A stretch of DNA of 36,334 nt from an uncultured Faecalibacterium sp. (GCA_934525845.1 CAKSZS010000024.1:1-36334), one strand, 5' to 3'; shown: positions 1 to 8,551, counted from the stretch's first letter. Notes: generated by a model not told the origin, from the letters alone. Translations and numbers: made by a program.

Positions 1-1
1 G

Positions 2-601
2 GTGCCCAACGTCCTGCAGGACGAGGACTACGCCGTCATCAACTCCAACTACGCCATCTCTGCCGGTCTGGACCCCACGACCGATGCACTGGCCATCGAG
101 GACGGCTCTTCCGCTTACGTCAACGTTCTGGTCTGCAAGGACGGCAACCAGGAGGAGCCCAAGATCAAGGCTCTGGCCGCTGCCCTGCAGAGCCAGCAGG
201 TCAAGGACTTCATGGAGGAAAACTACAAGGGCGCAGTCGTGTCCGTTGTGGAGAACCCCACCGACGGCTATGACGCTTCCGTTGACTACGACGCTCTGAA
301 CGGCGAGACCGTGAGCTGCGCCGCTACCCCGGCTCCCCACTGCGAGGTGCTGGAGGTCTGCAAGGAGATCCTGGCCGCCAAGGGCATCACGCTGGACATC
401 CAGGAGTACGATGACTACATCATCCCCAACAACGTGGTCGAGGACGGCACCGTTGACACCAACTACTTCCAGCATCAGCCGTATCTGGATGACTTCAATG
501 CAGAGCACGGCACTCACCTGGTGACGGTTGCCGGCATCCATGTGGAGCCCATGGGCATCTACGGCGGCAAGCAGGACAGCCTGGCACCCATCGAGGGCTA
601 A
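2..601 (+). CDS. metQ: MetQ/NlpA-family methionine-binding protein, 5' partial, with an extra half domain
   Basis: This is the 3' part of a substrate-binding lipoprotein of the D/L-methionine ABC transporter; the start and signal peptide lie before the window. Residues 1-85 of the visible part match the C-terminal end of a MetQ domain (AVINSNYAISAGL, then PKIKALAAALQS and FMEENYKGAVV), where the family normally stops. Here the chain continues. Residues about 101-199 match the beginning of a second MetQ domain (CAATPAPHCEVLEV, VDTNYFQHQPYL, GIHVEPMGIY) and end where that domain should cross into its second lobe. No remainder of that lobe follows; metN begins 14 bases after the stop. The protein is therefore a tandem MetQ with a truncated second copy, or a circularly permuted MetQ. 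It acts outside the membrane and delivers methionine to MetNI. Confidence 0.9.
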   Translation: MPNVLQDEDYAVINSNYAISAGLDPTTDALAIEDGSSAYVNVLVCKDGNQEEPKIKALAAALQSQQVKDFMEENYKGAVVSVVENPTDGYDASVDYDALNGETVSCAATPAPHCEVLEVCKEILAAKGITLDIQEYDDYIIPNNVVEDGTVDTNYFQHQPYLDDFNAEHGTHLVTVAGIHVEPMGIYGGKQDSLAPIEG

Positions 602-615
602 AAGGAGCAATTTCT

Positions 616-1629
616 GTGATCGAGATCAAACACCTTTCCAAGACCTTCCAGATGAAGGACGGCGCAGTGAACGCGCTGACGGATATCAACCTGACCATTC
701 CGGACGGATCCATTTACGGCATCATCGGTATGTCCGGTGCGGGCAAATCCACCCTGGTGCGCTGCATCAACCTGCTGGAGCGCCCCACCGAGGGCAGTGT
801 TGTCATTGACGGCACCGCCATGGAGACCCTGAACGCCGCCCAGCTGCGGGAGCGCCGCCGCGAGATCACCATGATCTTCCAGCAGTTCAACCTGCTCATG
901 CAGCGCAGCTGCCTGCGGAACATCTGCTTCCCCATGGAGCTGGCGGGCGTGAAGGAAGCCGACGCCGAAAAGCGCGCTAAGGAGCTGCTGGAGATGGTGG
1001 GCCTGCCCGACAAGGCCAACGCCTACCCGGCCCAGCTGTCCGGCGGCCAGAAGCAGCGCGTCGCCATTGCCCGCGCCCTGGCCACCAACCCCAAGGTGCT
1101 GCTGTGCGACGAGGCCACCAGTGCGCTGGACCCCAACACCACTCATTCCATCCTGACCCTGATCAAGGACATCAACCAGAAGCTGGGCATCACCGTAGTG
1201 GTCATCACCCACCAAATGAGCGTGGTGGAAGAGATCTGCGACAGTGTGGCCATCCTGGACGGCGGTGTGGTCGTGGAAAACGGTTCGGTCGCAGAGATCT
1301 TTGCCAACCCCAAAACTGCTGCGGCAAAGCGTCTGGTCGCCCCCAATGGCGGCAGCGCGGCCCGCGATCTTTCCAGCTTTGCCCCGGACGACCATGTGGT
1401 GCGTGTCACCTTCAACGGTTCGTCCACGGCCAAGCCTCTGGTGGCAAGCCTTGCCGCCGAAAAGGGAATTCTGGTGTCGGTGCTCAGCGCCGATACCCGT
1501 GATCTGAGCGGCCAGTGCTACGGCTCCATGCTGCTCAAACTGCCTGCCGATGTGGAGCAGGCCAAACAGGCGGCTGCATATATGCGTGCACAGCTTGGCG
1601 TGACGGTAGAGGAGGTGACCGGCGAATGA
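616..1629 (+). CDS. metN: Methionine ABC transporter ATP-binding protein MetN
   Basis: This is the cytoplasmic ATPase that powers methionine import through MetI. It is 337 residues long, the usual MetN length. It shows Walker A GMSGAGKST (38-46), the Q-loop around FQQFN (about 88-92), signature LSGGQKQ (141-147), Walker B VLLCDEATSALDP (161-173) and the switch histidine in VVITHQ (about 195-200). The last 90 or so residues form the NIL (ACT-like) domain, which in MetN binds methionine and trans-inhibits the transporter. The start is GTG at 616, chosen because AAAGGAG lies at 600-606 and the N-terminus MIEIKHLSKTF fits the family. Its last bases overlap metI by four (ATGA), implying coupled translation. 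Confidence 0.95.
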   Translation: MIEIKHLSKTFQMKDGAVNALTDINLTIPDGSIYGIIGMSGAGKSTLVRCINLLERPTEGSVVIDGTAMETLNAAQLRERRREITMIFQQFNLLMQRSCLRNICFPMELAGVKEADAEKRAKELLEMVGLPDKANAYPAQLSGGQKQRVAIARALATNPKVLLCDEATSALDPNTTHSILTLIKDINQKLGITVVVITHQMSVVEEICDSVAILDGGVVVENGSVAEIFANPKTAAAKRLVAPNGGSAARDLSSFAPDDHVVRVTFNGSSTAKPLVASLAAEKGILVSVLSADTRDLSGQCYGSMLLKLPADVEQAKQAAAYMRAQLGVTVEEVTGE

Positions 1630-2282
1630 GCATTGCAGATTATGGCTTTGCCATCTGGGAAACGTTCTATGTGACGGTTCTTTCCACCGCGTTTGCGCTG
1701 GTGCTGGGCCTGCCGCTGGGCGTGCTGCTGGTGGCCGGTGACAAGGACGGCGTGCTGCCCCTGCCCGGCTGGCTCATGCACATCCTCAACATCGTCATCA
1801 ACATCCTGCGCAGCGTGCCGTTCCTGATCCTGATGATCTGCGTCTTCCCGCTCACCCGTGCCATCGTGGGCACCACGGTGGGTACCAAGGCCACCATCGT
1901 TCCGCTGGTGGTGGCGGCGTTCCCCTTTGTGGCACGTCTGGTGGAGACCAGCCTGCGGGAACTGGACGAGGGCGTGGTGGAAGCCGCCCAGAGCATGGGC
2001 GCGACCCCGTTCCAGATCATCACCAAGGTGATGATCCCCGAGTGTCTGCCCGGCCTGATTTCCAGCATGACCACGGCCCTGACCACCATTCTGGGCTACT
2101 CGGCCATGTCCGGCGTCATCGGCGGCGGCGGCCTGGGCAAGATCGCCCTGTCCTACGGCTACTACCGCTACCAGACCAACATCATGGTCGTGTGTGTGGT
2201 GCTGCTGGTGCTCATGGTGCAGGTGTTCCAGAGCGTGGGCACCTTCTGGGCGACCCGGAGCGACAAGCGCCTGCGGAAGTAA
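1626..2282 (+). CDS. metI: Methionine ABC transporter permease MetI
   Basis: This is the membrane channel subunit of the MetNIQ importer, 218 residues, with about five hydrophobic membrane segments. The cytoplasmic coupling helix (EAA loop) that contacts MetN is visible as EAAQSMGATPFQII. The start is the ATG at 1626, inside the metN stop region (ATGA overlap), which gives the normal family N-terminus with an amphipathic helix followed by TFYVTVLSTAFALVLGLPLG. Upstream in-frame start codons would extend into metN and have no ribosome site. The following 165 bases hold a hairpin and probable promoter for metY. Confidence 0.95.
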   Translation: MSIADYGFAIWETFYVTVLSTAFALVLGLPLGVLLVAGDKDGVLPLPGWLMHILNIVINILRSVPFLILMICVFPLTRAIVGTTVGTKATIVPLVVAAFPFVARLVETSLRELDEGVVEAAQSMGATPFQIITKVMIPECLPGLISSMTTALTTILGYSAMSGVIGGGGLGKIALSYGYYRYQTNIMVVCVVLLVLMVQVFQSVGTFWATRSDKRLRK

Positions 2283-2368
2283 AAGAGTGCCGGAAGACTT
2301 TTCATGGTGATGGAAAAGTTTCCTTAAACCATACTGCCAGACGATCCCGGCAGGGAAAAATTTAACGT

Positions 2369-2411
2369 TTCAATTCCCCGCCGGAGGCTGTATGCTCCCT
2401 GCGGGGAATTG
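2369..2411 (+). promoter_or_regulatory. Probable metY promoter embedded in a dyad
   Basis: A plausible sigma-A promoter TTCAAT (2369-2374), 16-base spacer, TATGCT (2391-2396) lies inside an inverted repeat: CAATTCCCCGC (2371-2381) and GCGGGGAATTG (2401-2411) are perfect 11-base arms. Smaller arms GGAG/CTCC nest inside. The overlap with the -10 element suggests an operator or a transcript hairpin controlling metY-metA. I see no SAM riboswitch or T-box features here. The regulator is unknown. Confidence 0.45.
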
Positions 2412-2447
2412 TGCTATATGGACAAACCCAGCAAAGGAGTATGTAGT

Positions 2448-3722
2448 ATGAATCGTGATACCATCTGCGTGCAGGGCGGCTATACGCCCGGAAACGGCGA
2501 ACCCCGCCAGATCCCCATCATCCAGTCCACCACCTTCAAGTACGCCACCAGCGAGGACATGGGCAAGCTGTTCGACCTGGAAGCCGACGGCTACTTCTAT
2601 TCCCGCCTGCAGAATCCCACCTGCGACCTGGTGGCCAAGAAGATCTGCGAGCTGGAGGGCGGCACCGCCGCCATGCTCACCAGCAGCGGCCAGGCCGCGA
2701 ACTTCTTCGCCCTGTTCAACCTCTGCGAGGCGGGCGATCACATCGTGGCGTCCAGCACCATCTACGGCGGCACCTTCAACCTGATCTCGGTCACCATGAA
2801 AAAGATGGGCATCGAGGCCACCTTCGTGGACCCGCTGTGCACCGAGGAAGAGCTGAACGCTGCCTTCCGGCCCAACACCAAGGCGGTCTTCGGCGAGACC
2901 ATCGCCAACCCCGCCCTGACCGTGCTGGACATCGAAAAGTTTGCCAATGCGGCCCACGCCCACGGCGTGCCGCTCATCGTGGACAACACCTTTCCCACCC
3001 CGGTCAACTGCCGCCCCTTCGAGTGGGGGGCCGACATCGTGACCCACTCCACCACCAAGTACATGGACGGCCACGGCGCGGTGCTGGGCGGTGCCATCGT
3101 GGACAGCGGCCGGTTCGACTGGATGGCCCACGCGGACAAGTTCCCGGGCTTGTGCACCCCGGATGACAGTTACCACGGCATCACCTACGCCGAGCGCTTC
3201 GGCAAGGAAGGTGCCTTCATCACCAAGGCGACTGCCCAGCTCATGCGCGACTTCGGTTCCATGCAGTCCCCCATGAACGCCTATATGCTCAACCTGGGCC
3301 TGGAAAGCCTGCACGTCCGGATGCAGCGCCACTGCGAAAACGGCATGGCCGTGGCCAAGTTCCTGGAAGCTCACCCCAAGGTGGCCTATGTGAACTACTG
3401 CGGCCTGGAATCCAGCCCCTACCACGCTCTGGCCGAAAAGTATCTGCCGGGCGGCAGCTGCGGTGTGGTGAGCTTCGGCCTGGCCGGGGGCCGCGAAGCC
3501 GCCAGCACCTTCATGAAGGAGCTGAAGCTGGCTGCCATCGAGACTCACGTTGCCGACGCTCGCACCTGCTGCCTGAACCCGGCTTCCAGCACCCACCGCC
3601 AGATGACCGACGAGCAGCTGGCCGCCGCCGGTGTGCCCGCCGAGCTGGTGCGCATGAGCTGCGGCCTGGAATCCAGCGAGGACCTCATCGCCGACATCGC
3701 CCAGGCACTGGAGAAGGTGTAA
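2448..3722 (+). CDS. metY: O-acetylhomoserine sulfhydrylase (MetY-type PLP enzyme)
   Basis: This Cys/Met-metabolism PLP enzyme, 424 residues, most likely makes homocysteine from O-acetylhomoserine and sulfide in the cytoplasm. The PLP-binding lysine is K204 in HSTTKYMDGHG. Other family landmarks are SSGQAANFFALF (80-91), LIVDNTFPTP (about 176-185) and the C-terminal MSCGLESSEDLI. The ATG at 2448 was chosen over upstream in-frame ATGs because AAAGGAG sits at 2433-2439 and the protein then starts with the typical MNRDTICVQGGYTP. Length and gaps fit MetY better than the shorter cystathionine gamma-synthase/lyase group, and the neighbouring acetyl-type metA agrees. Direct assignment of sulfur donor is inference. 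Confidence 0.88.
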   Translation: MNRDTICVQGGYTPGNGEPRQIPIIQSTTFKYATSEDMGKLFDLEADGYFYSRLQNPTCDLVAKKICELEGGTAAMLTSSGQAANFFALFNLCEAGDHIVASSTIYGGTFNLISVTMKKMGIEATFVDPLCTEEELNAAFRPNTKAVFGETIANPALTVLDIEKFANAAHAHGVPLIVDNTFPTPVNCRPFEWGADIVTHSTTKYMDGHGAVLGGAIVDSGRFDWMAHADKFPGLCTPDDSYHGITYAERFGKEGAFITKATAQLMRDFGSMQSPMNAYMLNLGLESLHVRMQRHCENGMAVAKFLEAHPKVAYVNYCGLESSPYHALAEKYLPGGSCGVVSFGLAGGREAASTFMKELKLAAIETHVADARTCCLNPASSTHRQMTDEQLAAAGVPAELVRMSCGLESSEDLIADIAQALEKV

Positions 3723-3767
3723 GGGCGAGGCCGCTGTCAATTTCCGCATCAAAGGAGTACGACGACT

Positions 3768-4703
3768 ATGCCACTGATCATCCCCAAGACCCTGCCCGCC
3801 TACGACGCCCTGTACGAAGAGAACATCTTTGTGATGCACCGGGAGCGGGCGCTGGCCCAGCACATCCGCCCGCTGGAGATCTTGATCCTGAACCTGATGC
3901 CCACCAAGATCACCACCGAGACCCAGATCGCGCGGCTGCTGGCCAACACGCCGCTTCAGGTGCACATGACCCTGCTGCAGACCGCCAGCCACGCCGCCAC
4001 CCATGTGTCCGCGGCACACCTGGACGCGTTCTACAAGACCTTCGACGAGGTGAAAAACAACCGCTACGACGGCATGATCATCACCGGTGCCCCGGTGGAG
4101 ACCATGGACTTCGAGCAGGTGGACTACTGGGATGAGCTGTGCGAGATCATGGACTTCAGCGAGACCAACGTCTACTCCACGATGCACGTCTGCTGGGGCG
4201 CGCAGGCGGGCCTGTACTACCACTACGGCGTGCACAAGGAGCTGCTGCCGGAAAAGATGTTCGGCGTGTTCGAGCACCGGGTCACCCGGCCCTCCAACCC
4301 GCTGGTGCGCGGCTTCGACGAGGTGTTCTACGCCCCTCACAGCCGCCACACCGGCATCTCCCGGGCGGACGTGGACGCCTGCGGCGCTCTGCGCATCCTG
4401 GCTGAGAGCGATGCGGCAGGCCCCTTCCTGATGAGCACCGAAAACGGGCGGCAGATCTTCGTCACCGGCCACCCGGAGTACGACAAGTACACCCTGGATT
4501 CCGAGTACCGCCGCGATGTGGACAAGGGCCTGCCCATCCATGTGCCGGTCAACTACTACCCGGACGACGACCCCAGCAAGCCCCCGCTGTTCCGCTGGCG
4601 TGCCCACGCCCACCTGCTGTATGAAAACTGGCTGAACTACTACGTCTACCAGAACACCCCCTACGACCTGGGCGAGATCCAGCGCGTGAAGCACGGAACG
4701 TGA
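3768..4703 (+). CDS. metA: Homoserine O-acetyltransferase of the MetA family
   Basis: It acylates homoserine as the first committed step to methionine. At 311 residues it is full length for MetA. The catalytic residues known from the family are present and fall at the classic numbers: Cys142 (HVCWGAQA), His235 and Glu237 (VTGHPEYD). Residue 111, which decides the acyl donor, is Glu (TGAPVE) rather than the Gly of E. coli MetA. Published work on Bacillus cereus MetA links Glu111 to acetyl-CoA use, so many databases' label 'O-succinyltransferase' would probably be wrong here. The gene is 45 bases downstream of metY with its own AAAGGAG and is followed by a strong terminator, so the two are probably co-transcribed. 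Confidence 0.93.
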   Translation: MPLIIPKTLPAYDALYEENIFVMHRERALAQHIRPLEILILNLMPTKITTETQIARLLANTPLQVHMTLLQTASHAATHVSAAHLDAFYKTFDEVKNNRYDGMIITGAPVETMDFEQVDYWDELCEIMDFSETNVYSTMHVCWGAQAGLYYHYGVHKELLPEKMFGVFEHRVTRPSNPLVRGFDEVFYAPHSRHTGISRADVDACGALRILAESDAAGPFLMSTENGRQIFVTGHPEYDKYTLDSEYRRDVDKGLPIHVPVNYYPDDDPSKPPLFRWRAHAHLLYENWLNYYVYQNTPYDLGEIQRVKHGT

Positions 4704-4710
4704 CCTGTGG

Positions 4711-4753
4711 ACCGGCCGCGATGCGTAAAGCATCGCGGCCGGTTTGTTTTTTC
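4711..4753 (+). terminator. Intrinsic terminator of the metY-metA unit
   Basis: Fourteen-base arms ACCGGCCGCGATGC (4711-4724) and GCATCGCGGCCGGT (4730-4743) pair perfectly around a GTAAA loop and are followed by a T-rich tract (TTGTTTTTTC). Confidence 0.93.
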
Positions 4754-4812
4754 TGCCGGCAGACCCGTCCCTGACGGATACCGTGCCGGTTGTATCCCTC
4801 TGTTTGGCAAGA

Positions 4813-4844
4813 GTGCACAAAATGAGACGAAAAGTTTTGTGCAC
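4813..4844 (+). promoter_or_regulatory. Candidate FruR operator dyad
   Basis: Perfect 10-base inverted arms GTGCACAAAA (4813-4822) and TTTTGTGCAC (4835-4844) are separated by 12 bases. The dyad lies 18 bases upstream of the -35 element of the fru operon, suiting a DeoR-type regulator or a catabolite control protein. The assignment to FruR is inference from position. Confidence 0.5.
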
Positions 4845-4862
4845 GTTCCTGACTGAAAATGA

Positions 4863-4890
4863 TTGATTTTGACGGAAGATGTGCTACAAT
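4863..4890 (+). promoter_or_regulatory. fru operon promoter
   Basis: TTGATT (4863-4868), a 16-base spacer and TACAAT (4885-4890) form a good sigma-A promoter about 65 bases before the fruR start. Confidence 0.65.
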
Positions 4891-4953
4891 AAAGATGCAA
4901 ATCACCAGAACACTTCACATCTGGTCAAAATCCATCAAAAGGGAGGAAGGAAG

Positions 4954-5709
4954 ATGCTGGCAGAAGAACGGTTCAATCTGATCCTGGAACTGCTGAGGCG
5001 TCAGCGCACGGCCACCGTGCAGGAGCTGTGCGAGGCACTGAACGCCAGTGAATCCACCATCCGGCGCGACCTGACCGAACTGGACCGGCTGGGACGGCTG
5101 ACCAAGGTGCACGGCGGTGCCACCCTGCCGGACAGCCGCTTCCTGGCCGAGGAACCCACCATGAAAGCCAAGCAGGCCCAGGCCGTGCCCCAGAAGCGGG
5201 CCATCGCGGCGGCGGCGGCGGCGCTCATCACGGCGGAGGATTTCGTCTTTGTGGACGCCGGGTCCACCACGCTGGAATTGGCCCGGGCCGTGAGCGGCGA
5301 AGCACTCAAGGCCAGCTACGTCACCAACGGCGTGGCCCACGCCCGCACCCTGGTGCAGAAAGGCTGCAAGGTGTTCCTGCCCGGCGGGCTGCTGCGGCCC
5401 CAGACCGAGGCCATCGTGGGCGCGGCAGCCGTGAGCAGCCTGCAGCAGTACAACTTCACCAAGGCATTCATGGGGGCCAACGGCGTCTCGCTGGACGCAG
5501 GCTTCACCACCCCGGACCCCGAGGAAGCGGTGGTCAAAGCTGCCGTGGTCGAGCACGCCCGGGAGACCTGGTTCCTGGTGGATGACGCCAAGTTCGCGCA
5601 GGTGTGCCCGGCGGTCATCGCCGACCTGCACAGCGGAGCCATCCTGACCAACCGCTGCCCCAATCCCAAATACAAACAATTCACACTGGTAAAGGAGACG
5701 GAAGCATGA
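4954..5709 (+). CDS. fruR: DeoR-family transcriptional regulator of the fructose operon
   Basis: The protein has 251 residues. The N-terminal DeoR helix-turn-helix is clear (TVQELCEALNASESTIRRDL, about 21-40, then LGRLTKVHGGA), followed by the sugar-phosphate-binding DeoRC domain (VFVDAGSTTLELAR, YVTNGVAHARTL, LPGG, AFMGANGVS). Such regulators usually respond to a phosphorylated sugar; fructose 1-phosphate is the expected effector here, given the linked fruK and fruA. The start at 4954 follows GGGAGG at 4941-4946. The gene overlaps fruK by four bases (ATGA), so regulator, kinase and transporter form one operon. Confidence 0.9.
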   Translation: MLAEERFNLILELLRRQRTATVQELCEALNASESTIRRDLTELDRLGRLTKVHGGATLPDSRFLAEEPTMKAKQAQAVPQKRAIAAAAAALITAEDFVFVDAGSTTLELARAVSGEALKASYVTNGVAHARTLVQKGCKVFLPGGLLRPQTEAIVGAAAVSSLQQYNFTKAFMGANGVSLDAGFTTPDPEEAVVKAAVVEHARETWFLVDDAKFAQVCPAVIADLHSGAILTNRCPNPKYKQFTLVKETEA

Positions 5710-6611
5710 TCTATACCGTGACATTCAATCCGGCCATCGACTATGTGGTGCGGCTGGACAAGCCGCTGGAAGTGGGGGCCGTCAACCGCGCCAACGGCGA
5801 GGACTGTGTGCTGGGCGGCAAGGGCATCAACGTGTCCGGCGTGCTGGCTCAGCTGGACTGCCCCAGCGTGGCCCTGGGCTTTGTGGCCGGGGAGACCGGT
5901 GCCTGGCTGGAGCGCGGTCTGGCCGCGCAGGGCCTGAAGACCGACTTCATCCACCTGGAGCAGGGCATGACCCGCATCAACGTGAAGATTAAGGCCGGGC
6001 AGGAGACTGAGCTGAACGGTGCCGGGCCGGACATCCCGGAGAGCGCTATGCAGCAGCTGGAAGCCCAGCTGGACACCCTGGGCGAAGACGACATCCTCAT
6101 TCTGGCGGGCAGCATTCCCAAGAGCCTGTCCCAGAATACCTACGAGCGGCTGCTGGCCCGGCTGGACGGCAAGGGCGTGCGCTGTGTGGTGGACGCCACC
6201 CGCGACCTGCTGGTGAACGTTCTGCCGTATCACCCCTTCCTCATCAAGCCCAATAACCATGAGCTGGGCGAGATCGTGGGCCGGGAGCTGACCAGCGACG
6301 AAGAGATCATCGCCGCCGCCCGCAGTTTGCAGGAAAAAGGCGCCCGGAACGTGCTGGTGAGCATGGCCGGAGACGGCGCTCTGCTGGTGGATGAGCAGGG
6401 CCAGACCCACCGCATCGGCTGCCCCAAGGGTAAAGTGGTCAACAGCGTGGGCGCAGGCGACAGCATGGTGGCCGGATTCGTGGCCGGCTGGATGCAGACC
6501 AAGAGCTATGCCTTTGCCCTGCGGCTGGGCACCGCCTGCGGCAGCGCCACGGCCTTCAGCCTGGGCCTTGCCACCAAGGAAAAAATTGACGAGCTGATGA
6601 AACAGATTTGA
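5706..6611 (+). CDS. fruK: 1-phosphofructokinase
   Basis: This PfkB/ribokinase-family enzyme, 301 residues, converts fructose 1-phosphate, the product of the PTS, to fructose 1,6-bisphosphate. Visible landmarks are the N-terminal TVTFNPAIDY, the sugar-binding GGKGINVS (37-44) and the catalytic anion-hole motif GAGDS (249-253) with Asp252 as base. The start overlaps fruR by four bases, with AAAGGAGACGG just upstream. The downstream fruA is 14 bases away. Confidence 0.95.
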   Translation: MIYTVTFNPAIDYVVRLDKPLEVGAVNRANGEDCVLGGKGINVSGVLAQLDCPSVALGFVAGETGAWLERGLAAQGLKTDFIHLEQGMTRINVKIKAGQETELNGAGPDIPESAMQQLEAQLDTLGEDDILILAGSIPKSLSQNTYERLLARLDGKGVRCVVDATRDLLVNVLPYHPFLIKPNNHELGEIVGRELTSDEEIIAAARSLQEKGARNVLVSMAGDGALLVDEQGQTHRIGCPKGKVVNSVGAGDSMVAGFVAGWMQTKSYAFALRLGTACGSATAFSLGLATKEKIDELMKQI

Positions 6612-6625
6612 AAGGGGACCCCATT

Positions 6626-8551
6626 ATGCGCATTACGGAGTTATTCACCGCACAATCCATCGCGCTGGATGAGGCGCTGGACAATCAGGAACAGATCCTG
6701 AGCCGCCTGGTGGAATTGCAGGCCACCCACGGCAACATCAAGGACAAGGAAGCCTACAAAAAAGCCCTGTACGCCCGCGAGGCCGAAGGTTCCACCTATG
6801 TGGACAACGGCATCACGGTGCCCCACGCCAAGACTGACGTGGTCACCCGGCCCAGCCTGGCGGCCCTGCGGCTGGCCAAGCCCGTGCAGTACAACGCCGA
6901 GGATGACGGCACCACCGACCTGCTGTTTGCCATTGCAGCGCCGGAAAACGGCAGCCTGCATGTAGATATGCTGGCCCGCATGATGCAGATGTTGATGAAC
7001 GAGGACTTTGTGGACAAACTGAAAGCCGCCAAGACCCCGGCGGAGTTCCTGGACTGCATCGACGCCCAGGAGGACGCGCAGTTCGGCGCGGAGAGCTTCA
7101 CCCAGCAGGAGATCCCTCAGAACGGCTACCGCATCCTGGCGGTGACCGCCTGCGTCAACGGCATCGCCCACACCTATATGGCGGCAGAGGCCCTGACCAA
7201 GGCCGGCGACAAGCTGGGCCTGCCCACCAAGGTGGAGACCAATGGTTCGGACGGTGCCAAGAACATCCTGACCAAAGAAGAAATTGCAAATTGCGACGGC
7301 ATCATCGTCGCCGCCGAGAAAAAGGTGGAGACCAACCGCTTTGACGGCAAGCCGGTGCTGTTCACCCGGGTGGATGACGGCATCCACAAGCCGGAGGAGC
7401 TCATCAAGAAGATCGCCCACGGCGAGGTGCCGGTGTTCCACGCCGAGGGCGGCGCGGAAGCTCCCGACAGCAGCGCCGCTACCAAGGACAGCTTCGGCCG
7501 CAGTCTGTACAAGAACCTGATGAACGGCGTCTCCCATATGCTGCCCTTCGTGGTGGGCGGCGGCATTATGATCGCGCTGGCCTTCCTGCTGGACGATTAC
7601 TCCATCGATCCTTCCAACTTCGGCATGAATACTCCTGTTGCCGCCTTCTTCAAGACGGTGGGCGGTGCGGCCTTCGGCTATATGCTGCCCATCCTGTCCG
7701 CCTTCATCGCCATGTCCATCGCAGACCGTCCGGGTCTGGCCGTGGGCTTCGTGGGCGGTGTGCTGGCCATGAACGGCACCAACTTTGCGGGCATCGCCAA
7801 CGGCGACACCACCGGCATCTCCGGCGGCTTCCTGGCGGCACTGCTGGCCGGTTTTGCGGCGGGCTACATCGTGGAGTTCCTGAAAAAGATCACCGAAAAG
7901 CTCCCTGCCAGCCTGAACGGCATCCGCCCCATGCTCATCTACCCGCTGGGCGGTATGCTCATCCTGGGCGTTGTGATGTGCGGCATCAACCCGGTCATGG
8001 GCATGATCAACACCGCCATGACCAACTGGCTCAACGCCATGGGCGGCACCTCCAAGGTGCTGCTGGGTGCCATCGTGGCCGGTATGATGAGCATCGACAT
8101 GGGCGGTCCCTTCAACAAGGCGGCTTACGTCTTCGGCACCGCCGCCCTGGCCTCCGGCAACTATGAGGTCATGGCTGCCGTCATGGTGGGCGGCATGGTG
8201 CCTCCCATCGCCATCGCCCTGTCCACCACCTTCTGCCCCAAGAAGTGGTCCCCCGACGAGCGCCGCAACGGCATCGTGAACTACGTCATGGGCCTGTGCT
8301 TCGTCACCGAGGGCGCCATTCCCTACGCCGCCGCCGACCCGCTCCGCGTCCTGCCCAGCTGTGTGGCCGGTGCGGCCCTGTCCGGTGCGCTGTCCATGAC
8401 CTTCGGCTGTGCCCTGCGCGCACCTCACGGCGGCATCTTCGTCTTCCCCGTGGTGGACCACGCCGTGCTGTACTGCGTGGCCTTGGCTGTCGGCAGCGTG
8501 GTGGGCGCCGTGATCCTGAGCCTGCTCAAGAAAGAGTACAAGGCCGCATAA
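6626..8551 (+). CDS. fruA: Fructose PTS enzyme IIABC
   Basis: This 641-residue protein imports fructose and phosphorylates it at carbon 1. Domains in order: EIIA (1-150) with phospho-accepting His67 in TVPHAK; EIIB (about 165-265) with phospho-cysteine Cys176 in the loop TACVNGIAHTYMA, a small variation on the common CPTGIAHT; EIIC (about 290-641) with many membrane segments. The ATG at 6626 is used because AAAGGGGA lies at 6611-6618. An ATG at 6608 overlapping the end of fruK lacks such a site. Phosphate flows from EI/HPr, which are not in the window. Confidence 0.95.
   Translation: MRITELFTAQSIALDEALDNQEQILSRLVELQATHGNIKDKEAYKKALYAREAEGSTYVDNGITVPHAKTDVVTRPSLAALRLAKPVQYNAEDDGTTDLLFAIAAPENGSLHVDMLARMMQMLMNEDFVDKLKAAKTPAEFLDCIDAQEDAQFGAESFTQQEIPQNGYRILAVTACVNGIAHTYMAAEALTKAGDKLGLPTKVETNGSDGAKNILTKEEIANCDGIIVAAEKKVETNRFDGKPVLFTRVDDGIHKPEELIKKIAHGEVPVFHAEGGAEAPDSSAATKDSFGRSLYKNLMNGVSHMLPFVVGGGIMIALAFLLDDYSIDPSNFGMNTPVAAFFKTVGGAAFGYMLPILSAFIAMSIADRPGLAVGFVGGVLAMNGTNFAGIANGDTTGISGGFLAALLAGFAAGYIVEFLKKITEKLPASLNGIRPMLIYPLGGMLILGVVMCGINPVMGMINTAMTNWLNAMGGTSKVLLGAIVAGMMSIDMGGPFNKAAYVFGTAALASGNYEVMAAVMVGGMVPPIAIALSTTFCPKKWSPDERRNGIVNYVMGLCFVTEGAIPYAAADPLRVLPSCVAGAALSGALSMTFGCALRAPHGGIFVFPVVDHAVLYCVALAVGSVVGAVILSLLKKEYKAA

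Noticed and set aside
599..615. Frameshift hiding the rest of the second MetQ domain
   Set aside because: The stop is followed at once by the metN ribosome site and start, and no frame contains the missing lobe, so it is a real end in this sequence.
2283..2447. SAM or other riboswitch before metY
   Set aside because: The stretch has a nested hairpin but none of the conserved S-box or T-box core sequences.
2370..4844. Very long minus-strand ORF opposite metY and metA
   Set aside because: Its translation is rich in His, Val, Gly and Gln without motifs, the typical shadow of high-GC genes; the plus-strand genes have full motifs and ribosome sites.
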